A DNA stretch of 64,000 bases from Streptomyces canus (GCF_030816965.1 NZ_JAUSYQ010000002.1:6128001-6192000), one strand, 5' to 3'; numbered from the stretch's first letter, positions 1-11,155 are shown. The notes: generated from the sequence alone by a model not told the origin. Translations and numbers: made by a program.

Positions 1-950
1 TGAAGCAGACCACCACCGGTGAGACGCTGTCCGACGACAAGAACCCGGTGATCCTGGAGTCCATGGACTTCCCGGCGCCGGTCATCCAGGTCGCCATCGA
101 GCCCAAGTCCAAGGGTGACCAGGAGAAGCTGGGTGTCGCCATCCAGCGTCTCGCGGAGGAGGACCCCTCCTTCCAGGTCCACTCGGACGAGGAGACCGGC
201 CAGACCATCATCGGTGGTATGGGCGAGCTGCACCTCGAGGTGCTGGTCGACCGTATGCGCCGTGAGTTCAAGGTCGAGGCCAACGTCGGTAAGCCGCAGG
301 TCGCCTACCGTGAGACGATCCGCAAGGCCGTCGAGCGCGTCGACTACACGCACAAGAAGCAGACTGGTGGTACCGGCCAGTTCGCCAAGGTGCAGATCGC
401 GATCGAGCCGATCGAGGGCGGCGACGCCTCGTACGAGTTCGTGAACAAGGTGACCGGTGGTCGTATCCCGAAGGAGTACATCCCTTCGGTCGACGCCGGT
501 GCGCAGGAGGCCATGCAGTTCGGCATCCTCGCCGGGTACGAGATGACGGGCGTCCGCGTCACGCTTCTCGACGGTGCCTACCACGAGGTCGACTCCTCCG
601 AGCTCGCGTTCAAGATCGCAGGCTCGCAGGCCTTCAAGGAGGCCGCGCGCAAGGCCAGCCCCGTGCTGCTCGAGCCGATGATGGCCGTCGAGGTCACCAC
701 GCCCGAGGACTACATGGGTGAGGTCATCGGCGACATCAACTCCCGCCGTGGCCAGATCCAGGCCATGGAGGAGCGGGCCGGTGCCCGCGTCGTGAAGGGC
801 CTCGTGCCCCTCTCGGAGATGTTCGGCTACGTCGGAGACCTCCGCAGCAAGACGTCGGGTCGCGCAAGCTACTCGATGCAGTTCGACTCCTACGCCGAGG
901 TTCCGCGGAACGTCGCCGAGGAGATCATCGCGAAGGCCAAGGGCGAGTAA
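1..950 (+). CDS. fusA: Elongation factor G, C-terminal part (5' end outside window)
   Basis: This is the 3' part of the GTPase that drives ribosomal translocation and, with RRF, ribosome recycling. The frame is open from base 3, so the gene continues upstream of the window. About 315 C-terminal residues are present, covering domains III to V. The domain IV loop and the closing motif [20 protein letters not shown] near the end are typical of bacterial EF-G. It ends with TAA at 948-950, 155 bases before tuf, the standard str-operon order (rpsL-rpsG-fusA-tuf). Identification is secure; the GTPase domain cannot be checked here. Confidence 0.97.
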   Translation, partial: KQTTTGETLSDDKNPVILESMDFPAPVIQVAIEPKSKGDQEKLGVAIQRLAEEDPSFQVHSDEETGQTIIGGMGELHLEVLVDRMRREFKVEANVGKPQVAYRETIRKAVERVDYTHKKQTGGTGQFAKVQIAIEPIEGGDASYEFVNKVTGGRIPKEYIPSVDAGAQEAMQFGILAGYEMTGVRVTLLDGAYHEVDSSELAFKIAGSQAFKEAARKASPVLLEPMMAVEVTTPEDYMGEVIGDINSRRGQIQAMEERAGARVVKGLVPLSEMFGYVGDLRSKTSGRASYSMQFDSYAEVPRNVAEEIIAKAKGE

Positions 951-975
951 CGCACCGCGTTCGCACGCTTTAGGC

Positions 976-1004
976 TTGACTCCGGAGCCCGGAGGGGCAT
1001 TCAC
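976..1004 (+). promoter_or_regulatory. Candidate tuf promoter and leader hairpin in the fusA-tuf gap
   Basis: A TTGACT hexamer at 976-981 is a good -35 match. The corresponding -10 region (about 998-1004, CATTCAC) is poor, so the call is tentative. It is followed at about 995-1035 by an imperfect GC-rich hairpin (gggcattcacccgc against gcggggggagtgccc). Independent transcription of tuf from the fus-tuf gap is established for streptomycetes, which makes a promoter here plausible. Confidence 0.35.
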
Positions 1005-1105
1005 CCGCATTTGCGGGGGGAGTGCCCCCGGGCCGAGGCTTTCCAGCAAAGATCACCTGGCGCCGATGAAGCAAGGCGTTCAGAACCACTCCACAGGAGG
1101 ACCCC

Positions 1106-2299
<1,194 letters not shown>

Positions 2300-2324
2300 T
2301 CTTGACCCGGTAGGTCTCTGAAGG

Positions 2325-2356
2325 GGCCCGTACGACTTCGGTCGTACGGGCCTTTT
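2325..2356 (+). terminator. Rho-independent terminator after tuf
   Basis: A perfect 12-bp stem (ggcccgtacgac / gtcgtacgggcc) closed by a TTCG tetraloop is followed by TTTT. It lies 25 bases after the tuf stop codon and is the most canonical terminator of the window. It separates the str operon from the minus-strand remnant that follows. Confidence 0.93.
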
Positions 2357-2727
2357 CGCATGCGCGGGTTCGGATGCGGGCGACGGTTGCCGCACGGGAT
2401 GTCCGAGGGCTTCTGCGACGGCGTCGAGCTCCGGCTCGTCGAACGGCGCCTGGTCCGGATCCCGTACGGCGATCTCGAACCGGGCGAACCCGCACGGTGC
2501 GCCTCGAGCAGATCCCGTACCACTCGTGGCCGATCGCCGCCGCAGGACGGGCAGTCGATCCGGGTCAGGTTGCCGCCGCAGTCGACGGCGGTGACGGTGT
2601 CGTACCAGTTCACGGCGATCGCGGTGCCGAAGCCGCCGCCGTCCTCGGGGGCCGGCCGGGTCACGAGTGCCGCGGAGCGGTCTCCGGCAGCGTGGTCGGG
2701 CCGCCAGTACGGGTCTGCCCCGGACAA
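2357..2727 (-). pseudogene. Decayed small conserved Streptomyces protein (internal deletion with frameshift)
   Basis: Two halves of one protein lie in different minus-strand frames. The first, from TTG at 2727, reads [12 protein letters not shown], then [20 protein letters not shown] and a CPSCGG motif, ending at DLLEAH (about 2497). The second, in another frame, begins near 2495 with [20 protein letters not shown] and ends ALGHPVRQ near 2387. I recall an intact streptomycete family of about 150 residues carrying these motifs in the same order, with some 30-50 residues between DLLEAH and CGFARFEIA. That middle is missing here and the joint is out of frame. No stop follows the second half before the tuf terminator. 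Function of the family is unknown to me. Confidence 0.6.
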
Positions 2728-2753
2728 CCGAGTGGACGGTCTCGCTCACGGCT

Positions 2754-3134
2754 TCAGCCCGCCTGCGGGTCCGGCGCCGGCTGCGGGCCGACCGTCATGA
2801 GGGCGAGGGCCAGGCAGCGGACGATCGCGCCGGCCGCCAGGGCCGTGACGAAGGAGTCGACGTGCATGCCGTAGTCCAGCCGCGCGCTGATCCAGGAGAC
2901 GAGGAGCCAGACCAGCGTGTCCTGGACGATGCCGATCGCGCCGAAGAGGATCCACGGGGACGTCCTGATGGCGCTCGGGTAGCAGTGGATGAGCTGACCG
3001 ACGATCAGCAGGACCGAGCCGCTGAGGAGGAAGTCCCAGGAGGGGGTGTCGGCCACGGGGGAGACACCGGGGAGCAGGCCGGCGGCGAGGGCGGCTCCGG
3101 CGTAGGTGCCTGTGATGCGTCTTCGTTTGTACAT
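2754..3134 (-). CDS. Small four-helix membrane protein, unknown function
   Basis: A protein of 126 residues with about four hydrophobic segments: residues 7-27, 37-56, 66-90 and 95-120. It begins [11 protein letters not shown] and contains SFLLSG/DFLLSG-like and [20 protein letters not shown] stretches. The pattern resembles small actinobacterial membrane proteins related to four-TM phage holins, but nothing links it to phage here. The start at 3134 is preferred because the family I recall begins MYKRR; an in-frame ATG at 3146 is possible, and neither has a strong ribosome site. The extracellular face and role are unknown. It is transcribed divergently from the acyltransferase at 3357. Confidence 0.75.
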   Translation of the reverse strand: MYKRRRITGTYAGAALAAGLLPGVSPVADTPSWDFLLSGSVLLIVGQLIHCYPSAIRTSPWILFGAIGIVQDTLVWLLVSWISARLDYGMHVDSFVTALAAGAIVRCLALALMTVGPQPAPDPQAG

Positions 3135-3356
3135 GGCTGAGATCATCGGGACGGGCGTGACGTTCTGACAAGACGTCAAGTGAAGTCTGGGGGAACTCTG
3201 CGGAGCGGTTCGGCGAGGTTTGCGGCAACTCCCCGGCGCCGGTGGGGGAAATGTTCTTGTCTGGTCGCTGTGGGGTGGTGGTGAGGGTCGTAGCCTGAGG
3301 CGTCCGGTGGCCACTCCCGGCCCCGGATTTCCTCGCGAGGACGGACGGACACGCAG

Positions 3357-4565
3357 GTGTCGATGCAGGACGCGGAGCGCCGAACGTCGATACCCCGACG
3401 GGTCGTCAGCGACCTGCAGCAGCCGCTTCCGCCCCTCACCGTGCCCGCCCCGCCGGGGCAGCCCACCCGCGCCGCCCGGCACTCCGCCGTACGCGACCGC
3501 GCCGGCCGCCGGCTGTACGCCGTCGACGGCATCCGGCTCCTCGCCGCCCTGATGGTCGCCGTGCACCACTACGCGGGCACCCATCGCGTCGACCAGCCGG
3601 GCAACCGCATCTGGGACCGTCCGGTCTCCGACCTCATGCCGACGGTCTTCCGGTTCGCCTCCTACGGCTGGATCGGCGTCGAGATCTTCTTCGTGATCAG
3701 CGGCTTCGTCATCTGCATGTCCTGCTGGGGCCGTACCCCCAGACAGTTCTTCACGTCACGGGTGATCCGGCTGTATCCGGCGTACTGGTTCGCCATCGCG
3801 TTCACCACCACCGTCCTGATGCTGCTGCCCGGCGTATGGGACCGCCTGCGCATGCGGGACGTACTCCTCAACATCACGATGCTCCAGTCCGGTTCGGGCG
3901 TCATGAACGTCGACGGCGTCTACTGGACCCTCTGGTCGGAGCTGCGTTTCTACCTGCTGTTCCTGGTGGTCGTGTGGAGCGGCCTGACCTACCGCAAGGT
4001 CGTCGTGTTCTGCTGTGTGTGGGGCGCCGCGGCCATGCTCGCCCCGATCTCGGAGCTCCCCCTGCTGGAACTGGTCGCCAACCCCGAGGGCGCCTGGTAC
4101 TTCATCGCGGGCCTCGCCCTCCATCTGATGCACCGCTTCGGCCAGGACCTGCTGCTGTGGGGCATCCTGGCGATGGCCTGGCTGATGGGCCAGCGCGAAC
4201 TGGGCATCAGGATCGACGAGGTCGAGCATGTGTCGGGGTGGCGGGGGAGCGTGGCGATCTTCACCGTGTTCCTGCTCGTCATGGTCGCCATCGCCCTCGG
4301 CGCCACGGACCGCATCCGCTGGAAGTGGCTGGTGACGGCGGGCGCGCTGACGTATCCGCTGTATCTGATGCACTACGCGGCCGGTACGGCGGTCATCAAC
4401 CGCCTGCGCGACACCATGGACGCCCGTCTGCTGGTCGTCTCCGTGATCGCCGGGTTCATGCTGCTGGGCTGGCTGGTGCACCGGCTCGTGGAACGGCCGG
4501 TGGCACGGCTGCTGAAGCGGGGCCTGGACACGTCGTTCGCGAGGCTGCGGAACGCGAACGCCTGA
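3357..4565 (+). CDS. Membrane O-acyltransferase (acyltransferase 3 / OafA family)
   Basis: Integral membrane acyltransferase of 402 residues, of the family that transfers acyl (often acetyl) groups to sugars or other hydroxyl groups of surface polymers or secondary metabolites. The first 50 residues are polar and proline-rich. The catalytic-type motif RLYAVDGIRLLAALMVAVHH lies at about 52-71, with tandem His70-His71. GVEIFFVISGF follows near 105, and about ten membrane helices run to residue 385. There is no C-terminal SGNH domain, unlike the second acyltransferase of the window at 23829. The GTG start at 3357 lacks a strong ribosome site; an in-frame ATG at 3363 is equally possible. The substrate cannot be deduced; it is monocistronic. 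Confidence 0.88.
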   Translation: MSMQDAERRTSIPRRVVSDLQQPLPPLTVPAPPGQPTRAARHSAVRDRAGRRLYAVDGIRLLAALMVAVHHYAGTHRVDQPGNRIWDRPVSDLMPTVFRFASYGWIGVEIFFVISGFVICMSCWGRTPRQFFTSRVIRLYPAYWFAIAFTTTVLMLLPGVWDRLRMRDVLLNITMLQSGSGVMNVDGVYWTLWSELRFYLLFLVVVWSGLTYRKVVVFCCVWGAAAMLAPISELPLLELVANPEGAWYFIAGLALHLMHRFGQDLLLWGILAMAWLMGQRELGIRIDEVEHVSGWRGSVAIFTVFLLVMVAIALGATDRIRWKWLVTAGALTYPLYLMHYAAGTAVINRLRDTMDARLLVVSVIAGFMLLGWLVHRLVERPVARLLKRGLDTSFARLRNANA

Positions 4566-4983
4566 GTCCCGTACGGAGCTTCCCGGTTCCTCGGCCGGCC
4601 CGGCCGGTGTTTGATCTGCGTCACTCCCGGGGTATGGTCTCCGGCTCGATTGGCCAGGCCCCTGCCCCGTATGGCAGACTAGCGGGGTTGCTCGGTCGAG
4701 TGTTGATGCTGCGCGCCTCCCGCCGGGAGGCCTGGAAGCGAGTCCCACAGTACTCGTCGCCCTAACTGCCACATGGCAGCGCTGGGGCGGACGTACGGGA
4801 ATCTTCCGGGAAGTGGAGTGCGGCACTGGCCAGGCGCCCGGTGAACTCTTTCCCAGATCAGGGATGTTCGAACAAGGGACATCTGTGTCAGTGAGAGTGC
4901 GACACGCCCGACCGCGTGGGTCGGCGAAAGTCACGGAACACCGGGTTCCAGAGCTGTAAAAGAGACAGGACTACGGAGTAGCC
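4566..4983 (+). promoter_or_regulatory. S10-operon promoter region and long rpsJ leader
   Basis: This 418-base gap holds no credible gene. A promoter candidate is TTGATC (4611-4616), 16 bases, TATGGT (4633-4638). That would give a leader of about 340 nt. The leader contains a 7-bp hairpin (gcctccc / gggaggc, 4715-4731) and a short palindrome cttccgggaag near 4810. A GC-rich run at about 4592-4608 just upstream could terminate the acyltransferase transcript. Long structured leaders fit ribosomal-protein feedback control, but I see no recognisable L4-binding structure. Confidence 0.45.
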
Positions 4984-5292
4984 ATGGCGGGACAGAAGAT
5001 CCGCATCCGGCTCAAGGCCTACGACCACGAGGTCATCGACTCCTCGGCGAAGAAGATCGTCGAGACGGTGACGCGCACTGGTGCGTCGGTCGCGGGCCCG
5101 GTGCCGCTGCCCACTGAGAAGAACGTGTACTGCGTCATCAAGTCGCCGCACAAGTACAAGGACTCGCGCGAGCACTTCGAGATGCGCACGCACAAGCGTC
5201 TGATCGACATCCTCGACCCGACCCCCAAGACCGTTGACTCTCTGATGCGACTCGACCTCCCGGCCGGTGTCGACATCGAGATCAAGCTCTGA
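4984..5292 (+). CDS. rpsJ: 30S ribosomal protein S10
   Basis: S10 of the 30S head, also the NusE component of antitermination complexes. The 102 residues are full length and begin [19 protein letters not shown], the universal S10 opening. First gene of the S10 operon, 17 bases before rplC. ATG at 4984 is preceded by an acggag element. The long 5' leader upstream suggests that regulation of the whole operon acts here. Confidence 0.98.
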   Translation: MAGQKIRIRLKAYDHEVIDSSAKKIVETVTRTGASVAGPVPLPTEKNVYCVIKSPHKYKDSREHFEMRTHKRLIDILDPTPKTVDSLMRLDLPAGVDIEIKL

Positions 5293-5309
5293 GGCCGGTG
5301 ATCTGAACG

Positions 5310-5954
5310 ATGGCTAAGCAGATCAAGGGCATCCTGGGCGAGAAGCTCGGCATGACGCAGGTGTGGGACGAGAACAACCGTGTTGTTCCGGTCACCGTCG
5401 TCAAGGCCAGCCCCAATGTCGTGACCCAGGTCCGTACGAACGATGTCGACGGTTACGAGTCCGTCCAGATCGCGTTCGGCGAGATCGACCCGCGCAAGGT
5501 GAACAAGCCCCTCAAGGGCCACTTCGCCAAGGCCGACGTCACTCCCCGCCGCCACCTCGTCGAGATCCGTACCGCTGACGCCAGCGAGTACACCCTCGGC
5601 CAGGAGATCACCGCTGAGGTGTTCGAGGCCGGCATCAAGGTCGACGTGACCGGCAAGAGCAAGGGCAAGGGCTTCGCCGGTGTCATGAAGCGTCACAACT
5701 TCAAGGGCCTCGGCGCCGGTCACGGCACCCAGCGCAAGCACCGCTCTCCCGGTTCCATCGGTGGCTGCGCCACCCCGGGCCGCGTGTTCAAGGGCCTCCG
5801 CATGGCGGGTCGTATGGGCAACGAGCGGGTCACCACCCAGAACCTGACCGTTCACGCCGTTGACGCGGAGAAGGGCCTGCTCCTCATCAAGGGCGCGGTT
5901 CCTGGTCCGAACGGCGGCCTCGTCCTGGTCCGCACCGCGGCCAAGGGGGCCTGA
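5310..5954 (+). CDS. rplC: 50S ribosomal protein L3
   Basis: L3, an early-assembling 50S protein whose extended loop reaches the peptidyl-transferase centre. 214 residues, full length; opens [17 protein letters not shown] and carries the conserved loop with [17 protein letters not shown] near residues 150-166. Second gene of the S10 operon, five bases before rplD. Confidence 0.98.
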   Translation: MAKQIKGILGEKLGMTQVWDENNRVVPVTVVKASPNVVTQVRTNDVDGYESVQIAFGEIDPRKVNKPLKGHFAKADVTPRRHLVEIRTADASEYTLGQEITAEVFEAGIKVDVTGKSKGKGFAGVMKRHNFKGLGAGHGTQRKHRSPGSIGGCATPGRVFKGLRMAGRMGNERVTTQNLTVHAVDAEKGLLLIKGAVPGPNGGLVLVRTAAKGA

Positions 5955-5959
5955 GGACT

Positions 5960-6616
5960 ATGAGCACCATTGACATTCTGTCGCCCTCCGGCGACACCGC
6001 CGGGACCGTTGAGCTCCCGGCCGAGATCTTCGACGTAGAGAAGATCAGCATTCCGCTGCTTCACCAGGTCGTCGTCGCGCAGCTGGCCGCCGCCCGTCAG
6101 GGCACGCACAAGGTCAAGCGTCGTGGCGAGGTCCGCGGTGGCGGCAAGAAGCCCTACCGCCAGAAGGGCACCGGCCGCGCCCGCCAGGGTTCGACCCGTG
6201 CGCCGCAGTTCGCCGGCGGTGGTGTCGTCCACGGCCCCACGCCGCGTGACTACTCGCAGCGGACCCCGAAGAAGATGAAGGCCGCGGCTCTGCGCCACGC
6301 CCTCACCGACCGGGCCCGCAACAACCGCATCCACGTCGTCTCCGGCGTCATCGAGGGCGAGTCGCCTTCGACGAAGGCCGCGAAGACGCTCTTCGGCAAG
6401 ATCAGCGAGCGCAAGAACCTGCTGCTCGTCATCGACCGTGCCGACGAGGCCGCGTGGCTGTCCGCTCGCAACCTGCCCCAGGTCCACATCCTGGAGCCGG
6501 GCCAGCTGAACACGTACGACGTTCTCGTCTCGGACGACGTGGTCTTCACCCAGGCCGCTTTCGAGTCCTTCGTGTCTGGCCCCAAGGCCGCTGACACCGA
6601 AGGGAGCGAAGCCTGA
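5960..6616 (+). CDS. rplD: 50S ribosomal protein L4
   Basis: L4 lines the peptide exit tunnel. The 218 residues include the tunnel loop near residues 50-100 ([20 protein letters not shown]). In E. coli L4 is the autogenous repressor of the S10 operon; whether that applies in Streptomyces is not shown by this sequence. Its stop overlaps the rplW start by one base (TGATG), so the two are translationally coupled. Confidence 0.98.
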   Translation: MSTIDILSPSGDTAGTVELPAEIFDVEKISIPLLHQVVVAQLAAARQGTHKVKRRGEVRGGGKKPYRQKGTGRARQGSTRAPQFAGGGVVHGPTPRDYSQRTPKKMKAAALRHALTDRARNNRIHVVSGVIEGESPSTKAAKTLFGKISERKNLLLVIDRADEAAWLSARNLPQVHILEPGQLNTYDVLVSDDVVFTQAAFESFVSGPKAADTEGSEA

Positions 6617-7035
6617 TGGCTACGCGTCACCCGAGCATCGCCTCGAAGGCCGCCAAGGCAGCCAAGGCCGCGCGCGTCGCCAAGGCGCGTCGCCACGAGA
6701 CCGAGGGCAAGAACACCGTCGTCACTCCGGCGAGCAAGGCCTTCACGGACCCCCGTGACGTCCTGCTGAAGCCGGTCGTGTCCGAGAAGAGCTACGCGCT
6801 TCTCGACGAGGGCAAGTACACGTTCATCGTGGCCCCCGGCGCCAACAAGACCCAGATCAAGCAGGCCGTCCAGGCGGTCTTCTCGGTCAAGGTCACCGGC
6901 GTCAACACGATCAACCGCCAGGGCAAGCGCAAGCGGACCCGCACCGGCTTCGGCAAGCGTGCCGACAGCAAGCGCGCGATCGTGACCCTTGCCGAGGGCG
7001 ACCGTATCGACATCTTCGGCGGTCCGACCGCGTAA
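6616..7035 (+). CDS. rplW: 50S ribosomal protein L23, with actinobacterial N-terminal extension
   Basis: L23 sits at the exit of the peptide tunnel and forms part of the docking site for trigger factor, SRP and SecYEG. The protein has 139 residues against about 100 in E. coli. The extra 40 or so N-terminal residues are Ala/Lys/Arg-rich (repeated [14 protein letters not shown] units), and the conserved core begins near [16 protein letters not shown]. The start is set by the one-base overlap with rplD; this length is usual in streptomycetes. Confidence 0.97.
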   Translation: MATRHPSIASKAAKAAKAARVAKARRHETEGKNTVVTPASKAFTDPRDVLLKPVVSEKSYALLDEGKYTFIVAPGANKTQIKQAVQAVFSVKVTGVNTINRQGKRKRTRTGFGKRADSKRAIVTLAEGDRIDIFGGPTA

Positions 7036-7073
7036 GCGGGTCGGATCGTCCGATATCGGACGAGGACTGAGAA

Positions 7074-7910
7074 ATGGGAATCCGCAAGTACAAGCCGACT
7101 ACGCCGGGCCGTCGTGGCTCCAGCGTCGCCGACTTCGTCGAGGTCACGCGGTCCACGCCGGAGAAGTCGCTGGTCCGCCCGCTGCACAGCAAGGGCGGCC
7201 GTAACAACGCCGGTCGTGTGACCGTTCGCCACCAGGGTGGCGGACACAAGCGCGCCTACCGCGTGATCGACTTCCGTCGTCACGACAAGGACGGCGTGCC
7301 GGCGAAGGTCGCGCACATCGAGTACGACCCCAACCGCACCGCGCGCATCGCGCTGCTGCACTACGCGGACGGCGAGAAGCGCTACATCCTCGCCCCGCGC
7401 AACCTGCAGCAGGGTGACCGCGTCGAGAACGGTCCCGGGGCCGACATCAAGCCGGGCAACAACCTGGCGCTCCGCAACATCCCGGTCGGTACCACGATCC
7501 ACGCGATCGAGATCCGTCCGGGTGGCGGCGCCAAGTTCGCCCGCTCCGCCGGTGCCTCCGTGCAGCTGCTGGCGAAGGAGGGCACGATGGCCCACCTTCG
7601 TATGCCGTCCGGTGAGATCCGCCTGGTCGACCAGCGCTGCCGCGCCACGGTCGGCGAGGTCGGCAACGCCGAGCAGAGCAACATCAACTGGGGTAAGGCC
7701 GGCCGCAAGCGCTGGTTGGGCGTCCGCCCGACCGTTCGCGGTGTGGCGATGAACCCGGTTGACCACCCCCACGGTGGTGGTGAGGGCAAGACCTCCGGTG
7801 GTCGCCACCCGGTCAGCCCCTGGGGTCAGAAGGAGGGTCGTACTCGTTCGCCGAAGAAGGCTTCGAACAAGTACATCGTCCGCCGCCGCAAGACGAACAA
7901 GAAGCGCTAG
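7074..7910 (+). CDS. rplB: 50S ribosomal protein L2
   Basis: L2 is needed for subunit joining and peptidyl transfer. 278 residues, full length; the conserved [16 protein letters not shown] motif near residue 225 contains the histidine important for activity. ATG at 7074 follows a gaggactga ribosome site. It is separated from rpsS by 12 bases. Confidence 0.98.
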   Translation: MGIRKYKPTTPGRRGSSVADFVEVTRSTPEKSLVRPLHSKGGRNNAGRVTVRHQGGGHKRAYRVIDFRRHDKDGVPAKVAHIEYDPNRTARIALLHYADGEKRYILAPRNLQQGDRVENGPGADIKPGNNLALRNIPVGTTIHAIEIRPGGGAKFARSAGASVQLLAKEGTMAHLRMPSGEIRLVDQRCRATVGEVGNAEQSNINWGKAGRKRWLGVRPTVRGVAMNPVDHPHGGGEGKTSGGRHPVSPWGQKEGRTRSPKKASNKYIVRRRKTNKKR

Positions 7911-7922
7911 GAGCGGGTTTAG

Positions 7923-8204
7923 ATGCCGCGCAGTCTCAAGAAGGGGCCCTTCGTCGACGACCACCTGATCAAGAAGGTGGACGCCCAGAACGAAGCCGGT
8001 TCCAAGAACGTCATCAAGACCTGGTCCCGTCGCTCCATGATCGTGCCGGCCATGCTCGGCCACACGCTCGCGGTGCACAACGGCAAGACCCACATCCCGG
8101 TGTTCGTCACCGAGTCGATGGTCGGCCACAAGCTCGGCGAGTTCTCGCCGACGCGCACCTTCCGGGGTCACGTCAAGGACGACCGGAAGTCGAAGCGCCG
8201 CTAA
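7923..8204 (+). CDS. rpsS: 30S ribosomal protein S19
   Basis: S19 of the 30S head, contacting S13 and the A-site finger. 93 residues, starting [18 protein letters not shown]; full length. The ribosome site ggagcggg overlaps the end of rplB. Confidence 0.98.
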   Translation: MPRSLKKGPFVDDHLIKKVDAQNEAGSKNVIKTWSRRSMIVPAMLGHTLAVHNGKTHIPVFVTESMVGHKLGEFSPTRTFRGHVKDDRKSKRR

Positions 8205-8248
8205 ACGCGGATCGCATTCAGACACGTAAGTAACTGAGAGGGACAACC

Positions 8249-8596
8249 ATGGAAGCCAGGGCCCAGGCGCGGTACATCCGCGTTACGCCCATGAAGGCCC
8301 GCCGCGTGGTGGACCTTATCCGTGGCATGGACGCCACGGAGGCTCAGGCGGTCCTGCGATTCGCTCCGCAGGCCGCCTCCGTGCCCGTCGGCAAGGTGCT
8401 CGACAGCGCCATCGCCAACGCCGCACACAACTACGACCACACCGACGCCGGCAGCCTCGTCATCTCCGAGGCGTACGTCGACGAGGGCCCGACCCTGAAG
8501 CGGTTCCGTCCGCGCGCCCAGGGCCGTGCCTACCGGATCCGCAAGCGGACCAGCCACATCACCGTGGTCGTCAGCAGCAAGGAAGGAACCCGGTAA
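8249..8596 (+). CDS. rplV: 50S ribosomal protein L22
   Basis: L22 lines the exit tunnel and its hairpin loop is the site of some macrolide-resistance changes. 115 residues, full length, ending in the conserved [11 protein letters not shown]. Its TAA stop shares one base with the rpsC start (taATG). Confidence 0.98.
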   Translation: MEARAQARYIRVTPMKARRVVDLIRGMDATEAQAVLRFAPQAASVPVGKVLDSAIANAAHNYDHTDAGSLVISEAYVDEGPTLKRFRPRAQGRAYRIRKRTSHITVVVSSKEGTR

Positions 8597-9426
8597 TGGG
8601 CCAGAAGGTTAACCCGCATGGGTTCCGGCTCGGCATTACCACGGACTTCAAGTCCCGTTGGTACGCCGACAAGCTGTACAAGGACTACGTCAAGGAAGAC
8701 GTCGCCATCCGTCGGATGATGACGTCCGGCATGGAGCGCGCCGGTATCTCCAAGGTGGAGATCGAGCGCACCCGTGACCGTGTGCGTGTGGACATCCACA
8801 CCGCGCGTCCGGGCATCGTCATCGGCCGCCGTGGCGCCGAGGCCGACCGCATCCGCGGTGACCTCGAGAAGCTCACGGGCAAGCAGGTCCAGCTGAACAT
8901 CCTCGAGGTCAAGAACCCCGAGACGGACGCTCAGCTGGTTGCTCAGGCCGTCGCCGAGCAGCTCTCCTCCCGCGTCTCCTTCCGCCGCGCCATGCGTAAG
9001 AGCATGCAGTCGGCGATGAAGGCCGGCGCCAAGGGCATCAAGATCCAGTGCGGTGGCCGCCTCGGCGGCGCCGAGATGTCCCGCTCGGAGTTCTACCGCG
9101 AGGGCCGCGTGCCCCTGCACACGCTCCGCGCGAACGTGGACTACGGCTTCTTCGAGGCCAAGACGACCTTCGGCCGCATCGGTGTGAAGGTCTGGATCTA
9201 CAAGGGCGATGTCAAGAACATCGCCGAGGTCCGCGCCGAGAACGCTGCCGCCCGTGCGGGTAACCGCCCGGCTCGCGGTGGCGGCGCCGACCGCCCGGCC
9301 CGTGGTGGCCGTGGCGGTGGCGAGCGGCGCGGTCGCAAGCCGCAGCAGGCTGCCGGCGCCGAGGCCCCCAAGGCTGAGGCTCCCGCTGCCGCCGCTCCGG
9401 CTGAGAGCACCGGAACGGAGGCCTGA
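8596..9426 (+). CDS. rpsC: 30S ribosomal protein S3, with long C-terminal tail
   Basis: S3 forms part of the mRNA entry channel and its helicase activity. The protein has 276 residues against about 230 in E. coli. The KH domain with [13 protein letters not shown] lies near residues 75-88. After residue 217 comes a low-complexity tail, first Arg/Gly-rich (RPARGGG-type units), then Ala/Pro/Glu-rich. Similar tails occur in other streptomycetes. ATG overlaps the rplV stop by one base. Confidence 0.97.
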   Translation: MGQKVNPHGFRLGITTDFKSRWYADKLYKDYVKEDVAIRRMMTSGMERAGISKVEIERTRDRVRVDIHTARPGIVIGRRGAEADRIRGDLEKLTGKQVQLNILEVKNPETDAQLVAQAVAEQLSSRVSFRRAMRKSMQSAMKAGAKGIKIQCGGRLGGAEMSRSEFYREGRVPLHTLRANVDYGFFEAKTTFGRIGVKVWIYKGDVKNIAEVRAENAAARAGNRPARGGGADRPARGGRGGGERRGRKPQQAAGAEAPKAEAPAAAAPAESTGTEA

Positions 9427-9431
9427 CCAAA

Positions 9432-9851
9432 ATGCTGATCCCCCGTAGGGTCAAGCACCGCAAGCAGCACCACCCGAAGCGCCGTGGTCAGGCCAAGGGC
9501 GGTACGACGGTCGCGTTCGGCGAGTACGGCATTCAGGCCCTCACGCCGGCGTACGTGACCAACCGCCAGATCGAGGCGGCCCGTATCGCGATGACCCGCC
9601 ACATCAAGCGTGGTGGCAAGGTCTGGATCAACATCTACCCGGACCGCCCGCTCACGAAGAAGCCTGCCGAGACCCGCATGGGTTCCGGTAAGGGTTCGCC
9701 GGAGTGGTGGATCGCGAACGTGCACCCGGGCCGGGTCATGTTCGAGCTGTCTTACCCCAACGAGAAGATCGCCCGTGAGGCCCTTACTCGCGCAGCCCAC
9801 AAGCTGCCGATGAAGTGCCGGATCGTCAAGCGCGAGGCAGGTGAAGCGTGA
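9432..9851 (+). CDS. rplP: 50S ribosomal protein L16
   Basis: L16 organises the A-site tRNA corridor of the 50S subunit. 139 residues, full length; begins [19 protein letters not shown] and contains the conserved [20 protein letters not shown] near 78-97. Overlaps rpmC by one base (TGATG). Confidence 0.98.
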   Translation: MLIPRRVKHRKQHHPKRRGQAKGGTTVAFGEYGIQALTPAYVTNRQIEAARIAMTRHIKRGGKVWINIYPDRPLTKKPAETRMGSGKGSPEWWIANVHPGRVMFELSYPNEKIAREALTRAAHKLPMKCRIVKREAGEA

Positions 9852-10075
9852 TGTCGGCCGGTACCAAGGCGTCCGAGCTGCGCGAACTGGGTGACGAGGA
9901 GCTTCTCAACAAGCTCCGCGAAGCCAAGGAAGAGCTGTTCAACCTCCGCTTCCAGGCGGCGACGGGTCAGCTCGAGAACCACGGTCGGCTCAAGGCCGTC
10001 CGTAAGGACATCGCGCGGATCTACACCCTGATGCGTGAGCGCGAGCTGGGCATCGAGACGGTGGAGAGCGCCTGA
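9851..10075 (+). CDS. rpmC: 50S ribosomal protein L29
   Basis: L29, next to L23 at the tunnel exit. 74 residues from the ATG at 9851, with the signature [18 protein letters not shown] near residues 40-57. A GTG directly upstream (9848) would add one residue; ATG is preferred as it gives the usual streptomycete length. Its stop overlaps rpsQ by one base. Confidence 0.97.
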   Translation: MSAGTKASELRELGDEELLNKLREAKEELFNLRFQAATGQLENHGRLKAVRKDIARIYTLMRERELGIETVESA

Positions 10076-10362
10076 TGAGTGAGAGCAACGTGACTGAGCA
10101 GACTGCAGAGGCCCGCGGCTTCCGCAAGACCCGTGAGGGTCTCGTCGTCAGCGACAAGATGGACAAGACCGTCGTCGTCGCCGTCGAGGACCGCGTCAAG
10201 CACGCGCTGTACGGCAAGGTCATCCGCCGTACCAACAAGCTCAAGGCGCACGACGAGCAGAACGCTGCCGGCGTCGGCGACCGGGTCCTCCTCGCGGAGA
10301 CCCGCCCGCTGTCGGCGACCAAGCGCTGGCGCGTCGTCGAGATCCTCGAGAAGGCCAAGTAA
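10075..10362 (+). CDS. rpsQ: 30S ribosomal protein S17
   Basis: S17, a primary 16S rRNA-binding protein. 95 residues with a short acidic N-terminus followed by the OB-fold core [19 protein letters not shown]. Start overlaps the rpmC stop (TGATG). The gene is followed by a 98-base gap with two perfect hairpins before rplN. Confidence 0.97.
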   Translation: MSESNVTEQTAEARGFRKTREGLVVSDKMDKTVVVAVEDRVKHALYGKVIRRTNKLKAHDEQNAAGVGDRVLLAETRPLSATKRWRVVEILEKAK

Positions 10363-10363
10363 T

Positions 10364-10432
10364 TCCTGCGGGCAAACCCGCAGGACAGTTCCGCCAGGCT
10401 CCGCAGGGGCCCTCGTACTGAGGCCCCTGCGG
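10364..10432 (+). promoter_or_regulatory. Two perfect tandem hairpins between rpsQ and rplN
   Basis: Hairpin one is tcctgcggg (10364-10372), loop CAAA, cccgcagga (10377-10385): 9 bp, beginning one base after the rpsQ stop. Hairpin two is ccgcaggggcc (10401-10411), a 10-base loop, ggcccctgcgg (10422-10432): 11 bp. Neither has a T-run. The two share the cctgcgg core, so mutually exclusive pairings are possible. They could set the ratio of upstream to downstream proteins by partial termination or RNA processing. Confidence 0.7.
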
Positions 10433-10460
10433 GGAACCGGCAGACAAACAGGAGATAGAC

Positions 10461-10829
10461 GTGATCCAGCAGGAGTCGCGACTGCGTGTCGCCGACAACA
10501 CTGGTGCGAAGGAGATCCTTTGCATCCGTGTGCTCGGTGGCTCCGGTCGCCGCTACGCGGGCATCGGTGACGTCATCGTCGCCACCGTCAAGGACGCGAT
10601 CCCCGGTGGCAACGTGAAGAAGGGTGACGTCGTCAAGGCGGTCATCGTTCGCACCGTCAAGGAGCGCCGCCGTCCGGACGGCTCGTACATCCGCTTCGAC
10701 GAGAACGCCGCCGTCATTCTGAAGAACGACGGCGACCCTCGCGGTACCCGCATCTTCGGCCCGGTCGGGCGCGAGCTGCGCGAGAAGAAGTTCATGAAGA
10801 TCATCTCGCTGGCTCCGGAGGTGCTGTAA
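10461..10829 (+). CDS. rplN: 50S ribosomal protein L14
   Basis: L14, part of inter-subunit bridge B8 and the binding site for RsfS. 122 residues, full length; begins [23 protein letters not shown] start at 10461 follows caggagat. This is the first gene after the hairpin pair, matching the traditional boundary between the S10 and spc operons. Confidence 0.98.
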   Translation: MIQQESRLRVADNTGAKEILCIRVLGGSGRRYAGIGDVIVATVKDAIPGGNVKKGDVVKAVIVRTVKERRRPDGSYIRFDENAAVILKNDGDPRGTRIFGPVGRELREKKFMKIISLAPEVL

Positions 10830-10831
10830 GC

Positions 10832-11155
10832 ATGAAGATCAAGAAGGGCGACCTGGTCCAGGTCATCACCGGTAAGGACAAGGGCAAGCAGGGCAAGGTC
10901 ATCGCGGCCTTCCCCCGTGAGGACCGTGTCCTGGTCGAGGGTGTCAACCGGGTCAAGAAGCACACCAAGGCCGGCCCGACCGCTCGCGGTTCGCAGGCCG
11001 GTGGCATCGTCACGACCGAGGCGCCGATCCACGTCTCCAACGTCCAGCTGGTCGTTGAGAAGGACGGCAACAAGGTTGTCACGCGTGTCGGTTACCGCTT
11101 CGACGACGAGGGCAACAAGATCCGCGTTGCCAAGCGGACGGGTGAGGACATCTGA
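10832..11155 (+). CDS. rplX: 50S ribosomal protein L24
   Basis: L24 is an assembly initiator of the 50S subunit, located near the tunnel exit. 107 residues, KOW motif at [19 protein letters not shown] near residues 4-22. The gene starts two bases after rplN and overlaps rplE by one base (TGATG). Confidence 0.97.
   Translation: MKIKKGDLVQVITGKDKGKQGKVIAAFPREDRVLVEGVNRVKKHTKAGPTARGSQAGGIVTTEAPIHVSNVQLVVEKDGNKVVTRVGYRFDDEGNKIRVAKRTGEDI

Noticed and set aside
4646..4690. Second promoter TTGGCC ... CAGACT before rpsJ
   Set aside because: Spacing is 19 or more and both hexamers are weak; the TTGATC-TATGGT pair is better.
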